Shown: positions 1-12,400, numbered from the stretch's first letter. The stretch is 64,000 nucleotides of DNA from Dactylorhiza incarnata (GCA_033032865.1 JAWHQI010000273.1:1550001-1614000), one strand, 5' to 3'. The notes: generated from the letters alone by a model not told the origin. Translations and numbers: made by a program.

Positions 1-645
1 AAAACCTCTCGTTAAACCCTTCCGAAAAAAGAGACTTCAATCTCAAGTCTGGTTATGGGTATGTGCATATAGATTAGGCTGATATATATCATCAACTTAA
101 ACATGCATAATGTGCATCATATACGTAGTTCATGTATTTCATGCATCATGCTCAGTAAGTACATGACATGATTCATGTTCAATCATTTGATAAATGATAA
201 CTATATCACTCATATCCCTTTTATCAAAAGATATTCTGAAATGTTTGATAACAAATTTTGACAGAAGATCATGTGTTTTGATGATGTTTTTACAAAACAT
301 CATCACGAAAGATAAACATGTTTGCTGACGTGTTTTCATGCAAAGCGTGGCTAATGCTAAAATTTTATATTGACAACATTTAAAAAAAAAACTGTCGCTA
401 AATGTAAACTAACGACGACGGTTTCAAAAACGTCATAATAAAAACATTATTTTAGTGACGTTTTAAAAATAATCGTCACAAGAGCTAAACACGTATGGTG
501 ACGTTTTTCCTAAAAAAACATAGCAATGCTATTTTTTTGCATTAGCGACGTTTGTGAAAAAAATCATCGCTAAATATAAAACTAACAGCGACGCTTTCAA
601 AAACGTCGCAAAAAAACGTCGACGTAGAGACTATATCTTGTAGTG
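1..645. mobile_element. CACTA-like DNA transposon, right terminus (runs off window)
   Basis: Positions 636-645 read TCTTGTAGTG, the inverse of the CACTACAAGA terminus typical of plant CACTA (En/Spm) elements. From about 400 inward lies a cluster of short direct and inverted copies of a GACGTTTTNAAAACGTC-like motif (about 410-430, 470-500, 540-620). Subterminal repeats of this kind bind transposase in this superfamily. No transposase reading frame and no matching left end (CACTACAAGA) is visible in 1-350, so the element continues left of the window. It sits inside the SIRE-A LTR that resumes at 646; the three bases after the end are ACA, a possible target duplication that cannot be confirmed. 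The AT-rich stretch 1-340 shows nothing else I recognise. Confidence 0.7.
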
Positions 646-783
646 ACATTATTCTAATCCTTGGAATATCTAAACCCTGCACAGTCATGATACAAAATTG
701 GGTTTATCAAATACAATATGTAATTAGCCTTGTGAGTGATGCCTCTTCAAATCAGGGGAATATTGAGGGCAATATTCCCAACA
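646..783 (-). mobile_element. SIRE-A 3' LTR, first 138 bp (interrupted by CACTA)
   Basis: Read on the minus strand from 783, the sequence starts TGTTGGGAATATTGCC and matches the start of the plus-strand SIRE-A LTR at 50413 over its whole length, including a shared GATTTGAAGAGGCATCAC. The match stops where the CACTA terminus begins at 645. Because pol and ORF3 of this element lie to the right on the minus strand and a polypurine tract precedes the LTR, this is the 3' LTR. Confidence 0.8.
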
Positions 784-793
784 ATCTCCCCCT
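784..793 (-). other. Polypurine tract of antisense SIRE-A
   Basis: The minus strand reads AGGGGGAGAT directly before the LTR start TGTTGGG. A purine tract at this spot primes plus-strand DNA synthesis in LTR retrotransposons. The SIRE-B element has a comparable TATGGGGAGAT before its 3' LTR. Confidence 0.75.
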
Positions 794-1177
794 ATTTGAA
801 GAAGGCAGAACATCCCCAATACCAAGGTACATAACAAGAAAAAACTTATCATGTAAATGTATTACATAGCATTCATGATATCATAACATGTAAATGTGAA
901 CATTCCTTTGGCATTACAGATAATGTCATGACAGATTGTGTACATGACAACATAATAACTACATTGTTTATCAAAAAAATAACATTATTAACTATTTATG
1001 TCTAGGCATCACAAAATATTATAAAGCAATAATACTAAATAATATTAAGCTTTGACTAGGATTAGCCTATAACATAAACCAATTAATTTCAACAAAACTT
1101 TCATTTTCATTTCTATCATAATGTTGAAACATTGCTCATGTTACAATTTGTTTTACTGAAAAACTAAATACATCAAT

Positions 1178-3630
1178 TTAGGTTTTTCTTTTCTTTGAAC
1201 TTTCAGCCTTGTCATCAGCAACCTCCTTCCCTTTAGCAGCAACAGCTATCTCTGCTTGTTTCTTCTTGTTTTCTTGCCTCTTGAACTACAGGTATGGCTT
1301 TGGAATGTATTTGGAGGGCATCCTTTTTGGATTGTTCATTCTCACTAGATTTTCCTTGAAGATTCTGTCTCTTTGAGTGTTCCTTTCTAGATGCCTAATC
1401 CACCCCTCAGCTGGATAGATTTTATCAATATCCTTGCAGAGTTGACCATGGTTTAGCTAGACATTCAGAATTATACTCTTGGAGTCCTCACTCCAATATT
1501 CAAAATCTGGGTCTTTGACCCGCTCTTCCCTTTGCTTAGCCATGAATTCTTCAGCTAGCAATATTCCTTCTCTCTTCCTTCTCTTTGCCAGTTGAACATT
1601 TTGAGCAATTTTGGCCTGTCCCTCAAAATCAAAGTCTTCCTATCTATAGTTATCCAGCAGGGGAAGATTGAGGGCAACCCTGGTTCCTTGTAGCACTTTG
1701 AGAGCCAATTCAGAATTGGTCTCAACATTGTACGCCTCCCCCTTTCTGGCTTCTTCAAATATTTTGGCTTCTAGGATCTGGGAGGCAGCAACTACAGAAC
1801 ATGAGATGGTCTAGAAGGAATTTTCCATATCAGACTTGATCTCATCCTTCATTTTCTCAGCTTCTCCAATCATTGTAGTAGCTGTATTCCAGACATATTC
1901 TTCTATATGATTGGAGGCTTTTTCTCTAACTTCATCTGTCTTGCTTACATAGTTCTTTATATAGGAGATGTCTTGCTCAGACAGTTAGAGTTGTTTGTCC
2001 ATTGATCTCAGGATAGTACTCTGAGCAACTAAAGATTTCTCTGCTAGATCAAATCATTTAGTCATTTGCTTGTTGAGGAAGGCAGTTTCTTCCTTAATCT
2101 CTTGAACTTCTGCTGTGACTTCTTTCTTGATAGATAATATTGAGCTATCAATATAATTCTTGATTGAATTCATATGACCTTCAATTAATAGGTTGATGGA
2201 GCTGATCAGCTGCTCATGTGATATTGTTGATGTGGAGGGGACATCAGGTACTATATCAATCTCCCCCACAACCTGAGCAGGTATTTTCTCCCCCTCATTT
2301 GGATCATTTGGCTGGGCATCAACCTGATTGTCTGCAGTCTTCTTCCTTGCTTCTTCAGTAATTCTTTCTTGCTCCCCTCATTTGGAGCATCTACATCTTC
2401 CTTATCAGGAGTATTCTTCTGCTGCTCCCCCTCAGATGAGGGATCATCATTTTACTGATTATTTTCCCTGTAGCCTGCTGGTTTAGGAGGGATTAGTTTA
2501 ATGCTTTGCTCTAGATTGAATATAAATAAGGTAATCTTACCCTAAAGATCAACAGAAACATCGTCTCTATCAACCTCATTATCTTCTGAGGAGGAGTGTA
2601 TAATCTGCACACTTTTATCAACAGTAGCAGGATTGGTGGAATCACAAGGAGAGTGGTCTTCTTTCTGTCCTACTGACATGTCCTTATCACCAGCAGCAAC
2701 AACATCCTCTTCATCATGCTCTTTTTCAGGAGTATGGCCTTCATGACCTACATTGTCATGTTGTCCTTCTTGACCCTCCTTTGCTGGACTGCTGGCTGGT
2801 CCTTGATTGTCCACAACTGAGACATTGTCTTCTGCCTCTGACTCAGAGTCAAAGCAAACAATCCTGGTCTTACTCAGCCCTTTGACCAATTAATTCTTCT
2901 TATCCTTGGGTTCAGATGGTTGGCTCATAGGGAGGACCCTTGAGAATCTGTCCAGGGTCTTGATGTCCATTCTCTTTAAGTAATGGAGGTTTGTTCCTTT
3001 GGTCTTGTCAAATTTCTCTGTGTAGGTGTTTCAGAGGTAGAGGGAGAGTATTCTGCCTAGGTTAGGGGCATGCAGACATTCCCTTATCCCTTGATAGAGC
3101 ACCTCAGCCCAGGATGCCTTCTTCTTTAAAATGACCCTTGACATCAATTCAAACATGTGTTTTGATATTATGTCACGAGGTCCTGGTTTACACAATATTG
3201 CCTTACCAACAATATCAGAGAGAAGTTTGCATCTCTAGTTGAAGAACTTTTTCTTTAGTGATCCAATTTTGGCATCACTATATTCACACCACAGTAGTGC
3301 TTAGTCCTTATCTTTTTCAGAAATTGCATCTTCCTCTTCTTCACTGCAAGAGGTCAGCTGAAGGGCCTTCTCCATTTTCCTAAGGGAGATTTTTATCTTT
3401 GCACTCCCTATCTTGTATTTGATTGAGGAGTTGGATGAGGACATCTTGACACTAGATATGAATTCCAGAACATCAGTTCTGAGAATTATAGTTGGCTCAG
3501 ATAGCACATATTCTAGTCCTTGATTGGATAGAAGTTGAATCACTTCTCTTATCTCTGCAAGGGCATGTTGAAATGCATTTCTTACTATTTCATATCCTTC
3601 ATGCAGATCTTTTGCCATTTTTTGCGCCAT
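1178..3630 (-). pseudogene. SIRE-A ORF3 (env-like frame after pol), decayed
   Basis: A long minus-strand reading frame lies between pol and the 3' LTR, the place where Sireviruses carry an additional, sometimes env-like, ORF. It begins at an ATG at 3630 (MAQKMAKDLHEGYE). The longest open pieces are 3630-3301, 2889-2542, 2269-2054 and 1758-1555; they fall in two frames, so there are several stops and at least two frameshifts. The N-terminal piece is charged and helical-looking. The middle piece (2889-2542) is very acidic, rich in Glu, Asp and Ser. The piece at 2269-2054 looks like a coiled coil. The C-terminus near 1180 is rich in Lys and Arg, like a nuclear localisation signal. I see no signal peptide or clear membrane segment, so a true envelope role is not supported. 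Retrotransposon origin is clear from position; the function is unknown. Confidence 0.6.
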
Positions 3631-3659
3631 TTCTTCTGAAGGATAGGTCGCTGAGATGG

Positions 3660-4190
3660 GAGGGATAAGGGTTCGTCTCGTCGGCTAGGTTAATGAGAAG
3701 TGTAATTAATTAGTCAACATTTTGATATTTATAGAGGCTTGATGTAGGTTTAGATTTGCCCTAAGTATATGTGTTGATTAGACTAATCAATTTGATTGAT
3801 TTTACATTGTTGATGTGTCAATTTGGGCATATTTTAATTTATCCAGCACGTCTCAGCGGAACCGCTGAGACAGAGTTGTTATCTACTGGGACAATGTATT
3901 GTCAACCGCTGAGACAGTTCTAGTTGTCTCAACAGATTAGCTGATACCTTCTCAGTTGTCTCACCGATTCAACTGAAACCTTCTCAGTTGTTTCAGCTGA
4001 TTTCACTGCCTATCAGTGAATTATATAATTAGCCTTGTTTCAAGACCCACACATACTACCAAGCATTTATATAGCAACTTATCCTATCAAAGCTTATTAT
4101 ACCTGTTTAAATGTTTTACTAAAGTTAAGGAATAACACAATGGACAAGTTAGATAAATTGACAGCATAAAATCTATTCTAGATTTAACAT
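3660..4190 (-). repeat. SIRE-A pol-ORF3 spacer with GTCTCAGCGG palindromes
   Basis: Noncoding spacer between pol and ORF3. It holds a perfect inverted repeat: GTCTCAGCGG at 3850-3859, AA, then CCGCTGAGAC at 3862-3871. Further full or partial copies of CCGCTGAGAC or TCTCAG follow to about 4000. The same motif recurs in the U3 part of the SIRE-A LTR at 50563-50765. Confidence 0.7.
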
Positions 4191-6036
4191 ACCAAATTCA
4201 ATTTTAAAAGCACTAAACTTTGCCTCATCCAATGGCTTTGTAAGGATATCGACTACTTGTTTGCCAGTGGGAACAAATTCAAGGCATATATCCTTACTTT
4301 CAACATGCTCTCTAATAAAATGATACCTTATCTCTATATGCTTAGTCTTGCTATGTGAGACACGATTCTTAGCTATAGAGATAGTACTGGATGAGTCACA
4401 ATAAGGGGAGAATTACTTACCTTGAGGTTATAATCCTCTAGCTGATGTTTTATCCACAATAGTTGTGCACAACAACTTCCTGCAGCAATGTACTTAGATT
4501 CAGCTATGGATATTGCCACACTGGTCTGCTTTTTGCTACTCCATGAGATCATCCTTCTTCCTAGGAATTGACACCTTCTATATCAACCATTCAGAAATGC
4601 TGATTTGACATCCATCTGGTATACTTTGAACCCCCTGTGGCAACATAGCAAGGAACAACCTTATTGCTTCTAACCTTGCAACTGGGGCAAAGGTTTGATC
4701 ATAGTCAATACCTTCTTCTTGCCTGTATCCCTTGGCCACCAGTCTGGTTTTGTTCTTGATGATGGTGCCATTTTCATTAAGCTTGTTCCTGTAAATCCAC
4801 TTGGTGCCAATGATGTTGTGTCATTGAGGCTTTGGCACTAATTTCCACACCTTCAACCTTTTGAACTGAAGCAGCTCTTCTGGCATTGCTTGAATCTTAA
4901 AATTTCATGGGCTCCATTTGTGATAGAAAGCTCAATAATAGGGCTTCATTGTGAGCCCTGCTTCTGGTAACCACTCCTTGGTTTACATCTCCAATTATTT
5001 GGTTTCTTGGATGATCTCTTAGGTGCTTGTTTGCTGCAGGAAACCTGTCAGATATCTGCAACTCTTCTTCTTGAGCAGTAGCATCTTCAGCTGCTTGCTG
5101 ATCTTCAACTTCAGGACCTCTGAATTGACCTTGCTTGTGCTAGGTATATCTTGGAGAGACATATCTAGCATTTGCTATTCATTACCTGTCAAAAGAGGAG
5201 AGTTGTACTAACCCTTATAGAGTAGGCTGGTCTCATTAAAAACAACATGCATAGAATCTTCTACAACATGAGTTTTCTTATTGAATACTCAATAGGCCTT
5301 ACTATGTTAGCTATATCAAACAAGAACCCATACATTGCATTTTTCAGCAAACTTAGTTAATTGAGATTTTCCATTATTTAAAATGTAGCATTTGCAACCA
5401 AAGATTCTAAAGTATGAAATAGTTGGTTGTTTGCCTTTCAGAATCTCATAGAGAGTTATTCCTAGGGCCTTGTTGATAGATGATCTATTGAGAACATAAC
5501 ATACTGTATTGACTGCCTCAGCCCAGAAATATTCTGGGAGTGAGGAGTCACTAAGCAATGTTCTCCCAGCTTCTATCAAAGTCCTATTCCTCATCTCAGC
5601 CACACCATTTTGCTGTGGAGTCCTTGGGGAGGAAAATTTTTGGGAGATACCAAATTTATGACAAAACCTTGTCATTGCGCCTGATTGAAATTCTGTACCA
5701 TGGTCAGTTCTAGTCTTGACCACAGTGCATTGTAGTTTATTCTGGATTGCCTTAATATGGTTTATAAAGACATCTAAAGTATCAGATTTCTTCTTAAGGA
5801 AGAATACCTATGTATACTTTGAATGATCATCAACAATCACCATGGTATACAACTTCCCACCTAGGCTCTGAATTGTCAAAGGACCAAACAAGTCCATGTG
5901 CAATAGATAAAGACATCTTTCAGTGTCTTTGGTGCCAACGCTTTTAAGGCGGCCCTAGTTTGCTTGCCCATTTGGTATGCATGACATGGACCACTTTTAA
6001 TACATTTCAAATTAGGACTATTCCTAACTTTTAAAC
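4190..6036 (-). pseudogene. SIRE-A pol, internally deleted (INT, partial RT, RNase H tail)
   Basis: Minus-strand copia pol. From right to left it encodes the GAG-pre-integrase finger with a CQMGKQT-like motif (about 5960-6030), the integrase core, best seen at 5723-5316 (TDHGTEFQ ... SSPRTPQQNGVAE, holding two of the D,D,E residues), the N-terminal half of reverse transcriptase (about 4900-4580, ending at [14 protein letters not shown] residues), then the C-terminal RNase H (about 4570-4200). Sequence jumps from RT to RNase H near 4578, so the RT palm with the YVDD motif and the start of RNase H are deleted. Stops and frameshifts occur throughout. The upstream end breaks at about 6036 inside the GAG-pre-integrase region, so gag and the 5' LTR are missing. 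Its sequence closely parallels the plus-strand SIRE-A pol at 54647-56354. Confidence 0.85.
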
Positions 6037-6878
6037 GGAGTTGAATTTGGCAATTTTGAGGGTTGAAATGAACTCAAATGAGCAAAGCTCATTTTCCATT
6101 GCATAGAGCTTCTCGACCTCATTCCAAAAAGCTATTGTGGGTGAAATTCTGGCAAGCGGATCAAAAGTTATGATTGTTTGAAGTTTGGGTCGAAATCTCG
6201 CATATTTTATTTATTTATTTTTATTTTTAGAAAAAGTTACCAAAGGCCTATATTATTTTTCTGAAATCCAAGATAATGATAGTTTTCTTTTTCGGTCATT
6301 GCAAGAGTACACATGGGTCTATAATCAATTTGATCTTTGCTAGAATTTGGTTGGACTTAGCAATTTAGAGTGGATCTTGGACTTCCTGAGGTCTACCCTG
6401 TAAGGGGTTCGCACCGGTACTAGGTGATATGATGGGGTGACATCCCAAATCTCTCTTTTTCAAGATATTCATGTGTTATTGGTTGCTACCCAAACTATTT
6501 AAAATTTATAGACTCAAAATTTCCGAAAGAGAACAATTGAAGTTCAAGATTTTATTAATTTAAATAAATATCTCATAACAAAATTAGAATTTGATTTATA
6601 TGGATAATATAAGATATTTATAGGCAATGAATATAAGAAAGATAGATAGGTCACCATAATAAAATATGACTTTGAATTTTGATCAATTTGATTTTATAAA
6701 CTTATTAAGATTTTTAGAGATAAAATTATATTTCCAATAATATATAAGGTGACCATGACAGGATATCTTAAAAAAGAAGAAAACAAAAAGAAAAATAAAG
6801 AGACATTGAAGCATTTCATGAAGTAAAAATTTTTATATTTCATTTTTGAAAGATTCTACTTCATGCATATGATGGTAC
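6037..6878. other. Unassigned segment with LTR-like scraps
   Basis: No reading frame of interest. About 6361-6490 is similar to 15840-15965, part of the antisense TGTAAC-type LTR fragment (shared pattern around CTACCCTGTRAGGGG and a following GATATGATGGG). The left part (6037-6300) and the AT-rich right part (6500-6878) match nothing else I can place in the window. Confidence 0.4.
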
Positions 6879-8373
6879 TTAATGAATAAGAGTTTTAGGT
6901 ATCCAAAGGAGATCAAGTGTGGTGGTTCCTTTGGGTACCCAAATATAACGTGTTGGCTTTTGGGGAGATAGTGATGAATGGGTCCTTTCATGTGAAGTTA
7001 ATGTTTCATTTTCAACTTTCGGCCTCCATTCAAACCTTGGTTTAATGTTATTTTTGTGCATCAAATTTCCATTGTGATTATCTTTATTTTGAAGATTATA
7101 ATTGTAATGATTTTTGGAAGTATTGTTCTTAGGAAATTTGAATAATTTTAATTTCAAGTCGGGAGAAACATGATTTTGTAAGTGATGGTGATTTGCATTT
7201 TGATTTACAAAAACTTTGTGGTTCTTACTCCCATTATTAAGCTTAGTTAAGATATTCATATTCATATTCAACTTGCTTTTATATATTGCTTGATATTGTG
7301 AATTTGTGTGTTGTGATGTTTTATTCATAATTTTCATAAGCAAGTTGATTTTTGATTTTAATTCATCATTCTTGATCATAAGATTATGTCTAGCATTATT
7401 ATAAGCAATTGTGCTATTTTTAAGAGTGGAAACAATAGAGTCAATATGAGTTTGATAGTTATTTCTAAATTCCTCAAATGTTTCATCCATCTCTTTAATT
7501 TCAATTTTATAACTTTGGCATTTAGCACAATCACTTTTCAAAGTTGAATTTTCTAAAGACAATTTTTCATTATCTTCTTTTACAAAAACAAGTTCTTTTT
7601 CAAAATCCTTGAATTTTTCTTTAATATTATTACAATTAAAACAAGGCTTTGAGATTTCAATTTGAGAGCAAGACTGAGAACTAGGTAATTCAAAATTTGA
7701 TTTTACATTAACATTAACTTTTAACCTTTTATTTTCTAAACGTGATTTCTTATTATCAATTTTCAATTTCTTCATTTTACGTTTAGCAATTTGTAGCATA
7801 TGTAATGTGTAAATGGAACTTGTCACAAAAAGAGAAGACTTTGATTTCCTCACATTACTATCGGAAGAGGCAAGATTTGAACAAATAGTTCCTTTGACAT
7901 CTTTTTGGCACTCCTTTTCCAAAGATAATATTTCTTCTTCTCTTCCTCTTGATGTGCCCTCCATTGATCCATCATTAGATGAGCTTTCTTGAACATCTAT
8001 GCAAGCTTGTATGTTCTCCAAATCTTGCGTTTGTTCCATACCTAGAGAAGGAGAATCATAAGTTCTTTCAAGAAAATTTCAAATTTCATATGCGGTAGGT
8101 AAATTATAAATAAGTTTGAAAATATTTTGATCTAACACACAAAATAGACTATTTATAGATTTTGCATTTAAAATAAATTCGTTTCTAGTTAGTACGTTTG
8201 GTGGCTTTTCAATAGTAATATTCCAAACTTCTTCATCTAAAGATTTAAGAAAAATTTTCATTAATATTTTCCACCCTTTATAAATTTTTCCCATAAATAA
8301 AGTGATAATACGTTTTCATTTATATTAAAATTTCCCCACTAGTAGAAGCGAGATCATGATCAAGAGACGCCAT
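6879..8373 (-). pseudogene. Copia-C gag, internally deleted
   Basis: Minus-strand gag of a copia element whose 5' LTR begins 50 bp upstream. The likely start is the ATG at 8373 (MASLDHDLAS), but a stop follows after 17 codons. The next segment, 8294-8079, has the typical copia gag sequence WKILMKIFLKSLDEEVW. A frameshift or deletion then leads to the 386-codon open frame 8039-6879, in a region where the conserved gag core is missing. That frame is acidic and Ser-rich at its start, has a long Lys/Glu-rich predicted coiled coil in the middle, and ends in Asn/His-rich sequence followed by RYIWVPKGTTTLDLLWIPK, a pattern often found where copia gag meets pol. Two CX2C pairs (CFNC, CAKC) do not make a standard CCHC knuckle. 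No protease or integrase of this copy follows; the copy is truncated. Confidence 0.7.
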
Positions 8374-8407
8374 TATTCTTGGTTGTTAAGCCGATTTGGA
8401 ATAATCT

Positions 8408-8420
8408 GGCTCTGATACCA
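8408..8420 (-). other. Copia-C primer-binding site (tRNA-iMet)
   Basis: The minus strand reads TGGTATCAGAGCC, complementary to the 3' end of initiator methionine tRNA, two bases inside the LTR end at 8423. This fixes the element's orientation and makes the flanking LTR its 5' LTR. Confidence 0.85.
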
Positions 8421-8422
8421 CT

Positions 8423-9403
8423 TGTTGGATCTTGAGGCACCCTTAGAGGGGGGGGGGGGGGTGAATAAGGGTTATAGAAAACTTCAAATCCTTATAGAAA
8501 AACTTTAGATATTTTATTAGAAGTAAGTTAAATCAAAAGAGATATAAATTAGAAATGAAATCAATTTTATTAAACAAGAAAAGACATGAATATTATTTAT
8601 AAAATTGATTACAAAATCTGATTTCTATGACGCTAGAAATCAAGGTGACTATGAAATACTCTTTTCGTTTTCTATACCCACTCTTCTCACTAAGAACCGG
8701 TTGGCTAATCTAGCCCTTCTATCCCCAGAAAGGCCTCGAACACCCCCTAGATCTATTCCCTAGACCCAGTCCCCAACACGAGGGGAATTCCTCCCTAAGT
8801 CCTACCCAGACCTAGTCGCCAATACGAGGCGAATTTACGAACCGATTACAAAGATAAATATAAAATACAAAAGAGAAATATAAAAACTTCCTATGAGCTA
8901 ATCTGAAGGAGTCGCCGAAGAATCGCTGAAGATCGTTGATGTCCAAGCGTGCATTCTTCGCGTTGAGTTAGCGTATTGATCCAAGCCTCCTTTGATTCCT
9001 CCTTTTGAAATTTAGTGGGTGATCCTTTGTGGTCTGGAAATACGTCCCTCATAAATAATTCAGAGTGCTGGAATAAGGCTCCATGTCATTAGTTGTTGGA
9101 GAAGACGAAATCCACCTATTTATAGGACTGGATGCATACACCGACGTTAAGGCTAACGCCTGGAGTTGACCCAGTATAAAAATGTTTTGATGGCTCGGAT
9201 CTTCAAAACAGGAAGGAGATTCTGCAACTTTGGAAATATTCTTTTTAGGCAACCTTAACGCTGGCGTTGAGTCTAACGCATGGCATTTAATCAAATCATT
9301 CCCAAAATGCTCTTGCAATCATGGCAGCTTCCCTCCATGCCATTTTCATCTTGGTGGGAATGAACGTCAACGCTGATGTTAAGAGTTAACGCCGGGCGTT
9401 AGC
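8423..9403 (-). mobile_element. Copia-C 5' LTR, 3' portion
   Basis: Inner part of a minus-strand LTR of about 1.15 kb. The LTR is split by the solo LTR at 9404-14648 and resumes at 14654-14819. It matches the plus-strand LTR at 62969-64000 in inverse orientation, including a cluster of AACGC-N2/3-GCGTT palindromes (for example 9257-9268 and 9389-9401). Next to the primer-binding site it has a long G-run (8447-8461), the complement of the CCCCCCTCTA tail seen in the SIRE-A and SIRE-B LTRs. Confidence 0.8.
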
Positions 9404-12400
9404 TGTAACATCCCCAATCCTTCTAGACCCCTAGTTGGTATTAGGGCATGGGTGGTGTGCTGAGAGGCCACTAAGGCCCTTGGACCAAGTGGAGTGTGCT
9501 AAGTGCACACCAAGGGCACAAAATCAACATAGCCCAATACCACCCCCTTAGGCCAATTGATCCTCAATTCACCAAATTGACCTCCCCCATACCACCCTAA
9601 CCACTAAGGAAGACCATTACCTTGAGAATTGCACTTGGGTGGGGCCCAATTGCATGAAATTGACCAAAGTCCACAATAGGTCATTATTAACCAAACTAAG
9701 TCAATTAGGGTTCAATTGACTCCAAATGTTCAAATTAACCTTTCCACCACACTCTAAACACTTTAAGGAACCCATTGGACCAAAGAGCCTCCTCATGGTG
9801 GGACCAATTGACCCCAATTGACCAAAGTCAAACTTTACCCAATTTTGGTCAAATCTACACCCCTTTGATTAAATTGAACCAATTGGAGCCCCACCATGGA
9901 CCAACCATCATTGGGTAGTGACAAGGGACCCAAGGCCATCAAGTGGGCCCATCCCACTCATCATGTTGACCAAGTCAAAGTCAAAGTCAACTCTAGGTCA
10001 ATCATGGTCAACATAGCCCAATTTAAGTGACTTAGCCCTCACACACTTGAACCAAATCAAGCCTTGGGACCCCACATCAATTGATGACCAGGATGACCAT
10101 GGCAGCTGGCTAAACCTAGGTGAGTCCATGTCACCACATTTGAATTAAGAGAAAAGGAGGAGAGAGAGTAAGGGGACAAAAAGAGAAAAGCAAAAGCTTG
10201 GCCACCCTTTACACCCAAGCCAATCACTCTTGGGGCTTGGGAAATGTCCTGGCTGATTGCTGGAGGAACATGAGGTAGCAGGGGGTGGCAGCCATGGGAT
10301 AACCATGCAATCACGTGAACACCCAAGTTCAAAATCGGGTATACACTCCTCCCCACCCCAATGTATCCATCCCATTAGCTTCAGAAGGTAGAGAGCAGTC
10401 GGAATCGACCTTTGGAGCAAAGATTTTGGTGGAGAATCGCAGCTGTGAGTAGGATCACCGGAGCAAGGCATTTCCATGGCCAACCGCAGCCACCGCCACC
10501 GCCACCACCGCCAAGCTCCACTCTAGGTTCGTTTCTCCTCCTCTCCCTCTATGCTAGCTTCCTATCCATTTAATTTGAAGGATAGGTCTCAATTGAGCCG
10601 AATCCAAAACCTCCAATCCATGGAAAATGGCGATTTTCGGCCATGCTAGAATCGCCGGAAAAGGGCCCCTCCGGCCGCCATGTCGCCGGGAAGCTGTAGC
10701 CCCGACCACCACGAAGGTGGTGGAGGTGGTGGCCGGTCGTGGTGGCCACCAGGTGGCCGGGAAAGGGAGGAGCAAGTTGTCCCAGCTCCGGCTGATCTCA
10801 GTTGTTGGATGAAGGAAGAAGATGAAGGGGGAGGGTCGGATTTGCATCAAGATCTGTGCAGATCTCATATTTCCCTTATTTACTTAATTCAATGCTTTGT
10901 ATTTTCTGCCTTAATTATTCAGTCCTCTTCAAATAGAAATTAAGGGAACTTAATTGCTGATTTAGAAAAAGTGCCCAACATGAAAGTTGTAGACCTTGGT
11001 CTTAACTTTCATTTGGCCTTGAGTTTGGGTCATTTGGTGACCTACAGCCCCCTAGGGAGCTGTTTTACTAGGACTGGTCCTACACTAGGTCAGTCCACTA
11101 AATTAATTACCTAGGACAAACCCTTCAAGCTTTGGAGCTGTGATTTTAACCATGGGTTGGTATACCCTAGGGTCACCCCCTGCCAAAGGGACAGGCCTTG
11201 GTGGACACTTTCACCTAGGGTTTTTGTGGTAATTATAATATTTAAATTAAGTTGATTTTTGGAGAATTTGATGTCCAAATGACACCAAACTTTGGTGGCA
11301 TGCTCTTTGGTGCATGAGTAGGGCCTGCCTATAATTTCACTCCATTTGGAGTTGATTTGATATGAAAAATGGGAAACCCTAGTGAGGGCCTTTAAGGGTC
11401 TTATTAGGGTCTAAGTCATTTTGAGGAGTTGAGTGTGTTAGCCTCCTCCCATCATGATGGATTTGTAGGTATGGATATGCAAAGGCATGTAACACACCCT
11501 AGTGGTCCATTTGGAGCCATTAGGGTGGTGTGACCATAAACCCTAAGGGTAAACCCTTAAGGGTGCAAAGTGAGACTTGTGAAGGGCATGACAGCAAATG
11601 TTCTTGCCTTGGCTCAGAACTTTGGAGATATGTTTGTAGGAGCATAAAATGACTTAGTTAATTTATTGAGAATTTTTAGAGGTATTTAAGTATTTTTCTT
11701 CCTAGTAAATGAAATAGCCACCCTTTCCTTAATAAAATGAAATGCATGGTCATAGGACCTTGTATGGTGTTGAAACTCTATCAGTGGCTGATTAGGGATG
11801 AAAGTGGACTATAGTAATTTTTTTATGATTTATTGAAGTATTATTCCTTGTGTAGGAAATTTTAAGTACTTGCTAGCTTAAGGGAATTTAATTTTGATAA
11901 ATGCCAAATCATGGGGATAAATTGTGAAACTTGGTTATCTGTCATTTAATGCTATTATAAGCCCATGATAATTATTTGGAAGCTTGTAGAATTATATTTC
12001 ATGTACCTCATGTAGAAATTGGATTTTACAACCCTTGAGTATTAAATCTTTTTAAAATGTCAAATCATGGGGCTTTGTCATGATACATGGTGATCTGTAA
12101 TTTTAGGTTAATATGTACCCATGATATTTGTTTGGAATCTGGTAGGATTGTATTTCTTGTACCTCATGTAGGAATTGGAATTTACACCACTTGAGTATTA
12201 AATCCTTTTAAAATATCAAATCATGGGGCAATGTTACGATACTTGGAAATCTGTCTTTTTATCTTATTATATGCCCATGACAACAGTTTGGAAGCTTGTA
12301 GATTTATAATTCAAGTACCTCATGTAGAAATTGGTAATTGCTACCTTTGGATGTTTAATCATTGTAAAATAACAAATCAAATGGTAATGACACAATAATT

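Noticed and set aside
10057..10943. Overlapping frames of 87-112 codons on both strands in a GC-rich stretch
   Set aside because: They lie in the solo LTR, overlap each other on both strands, show no domain, and follow from GC-rich sequence with few stops.
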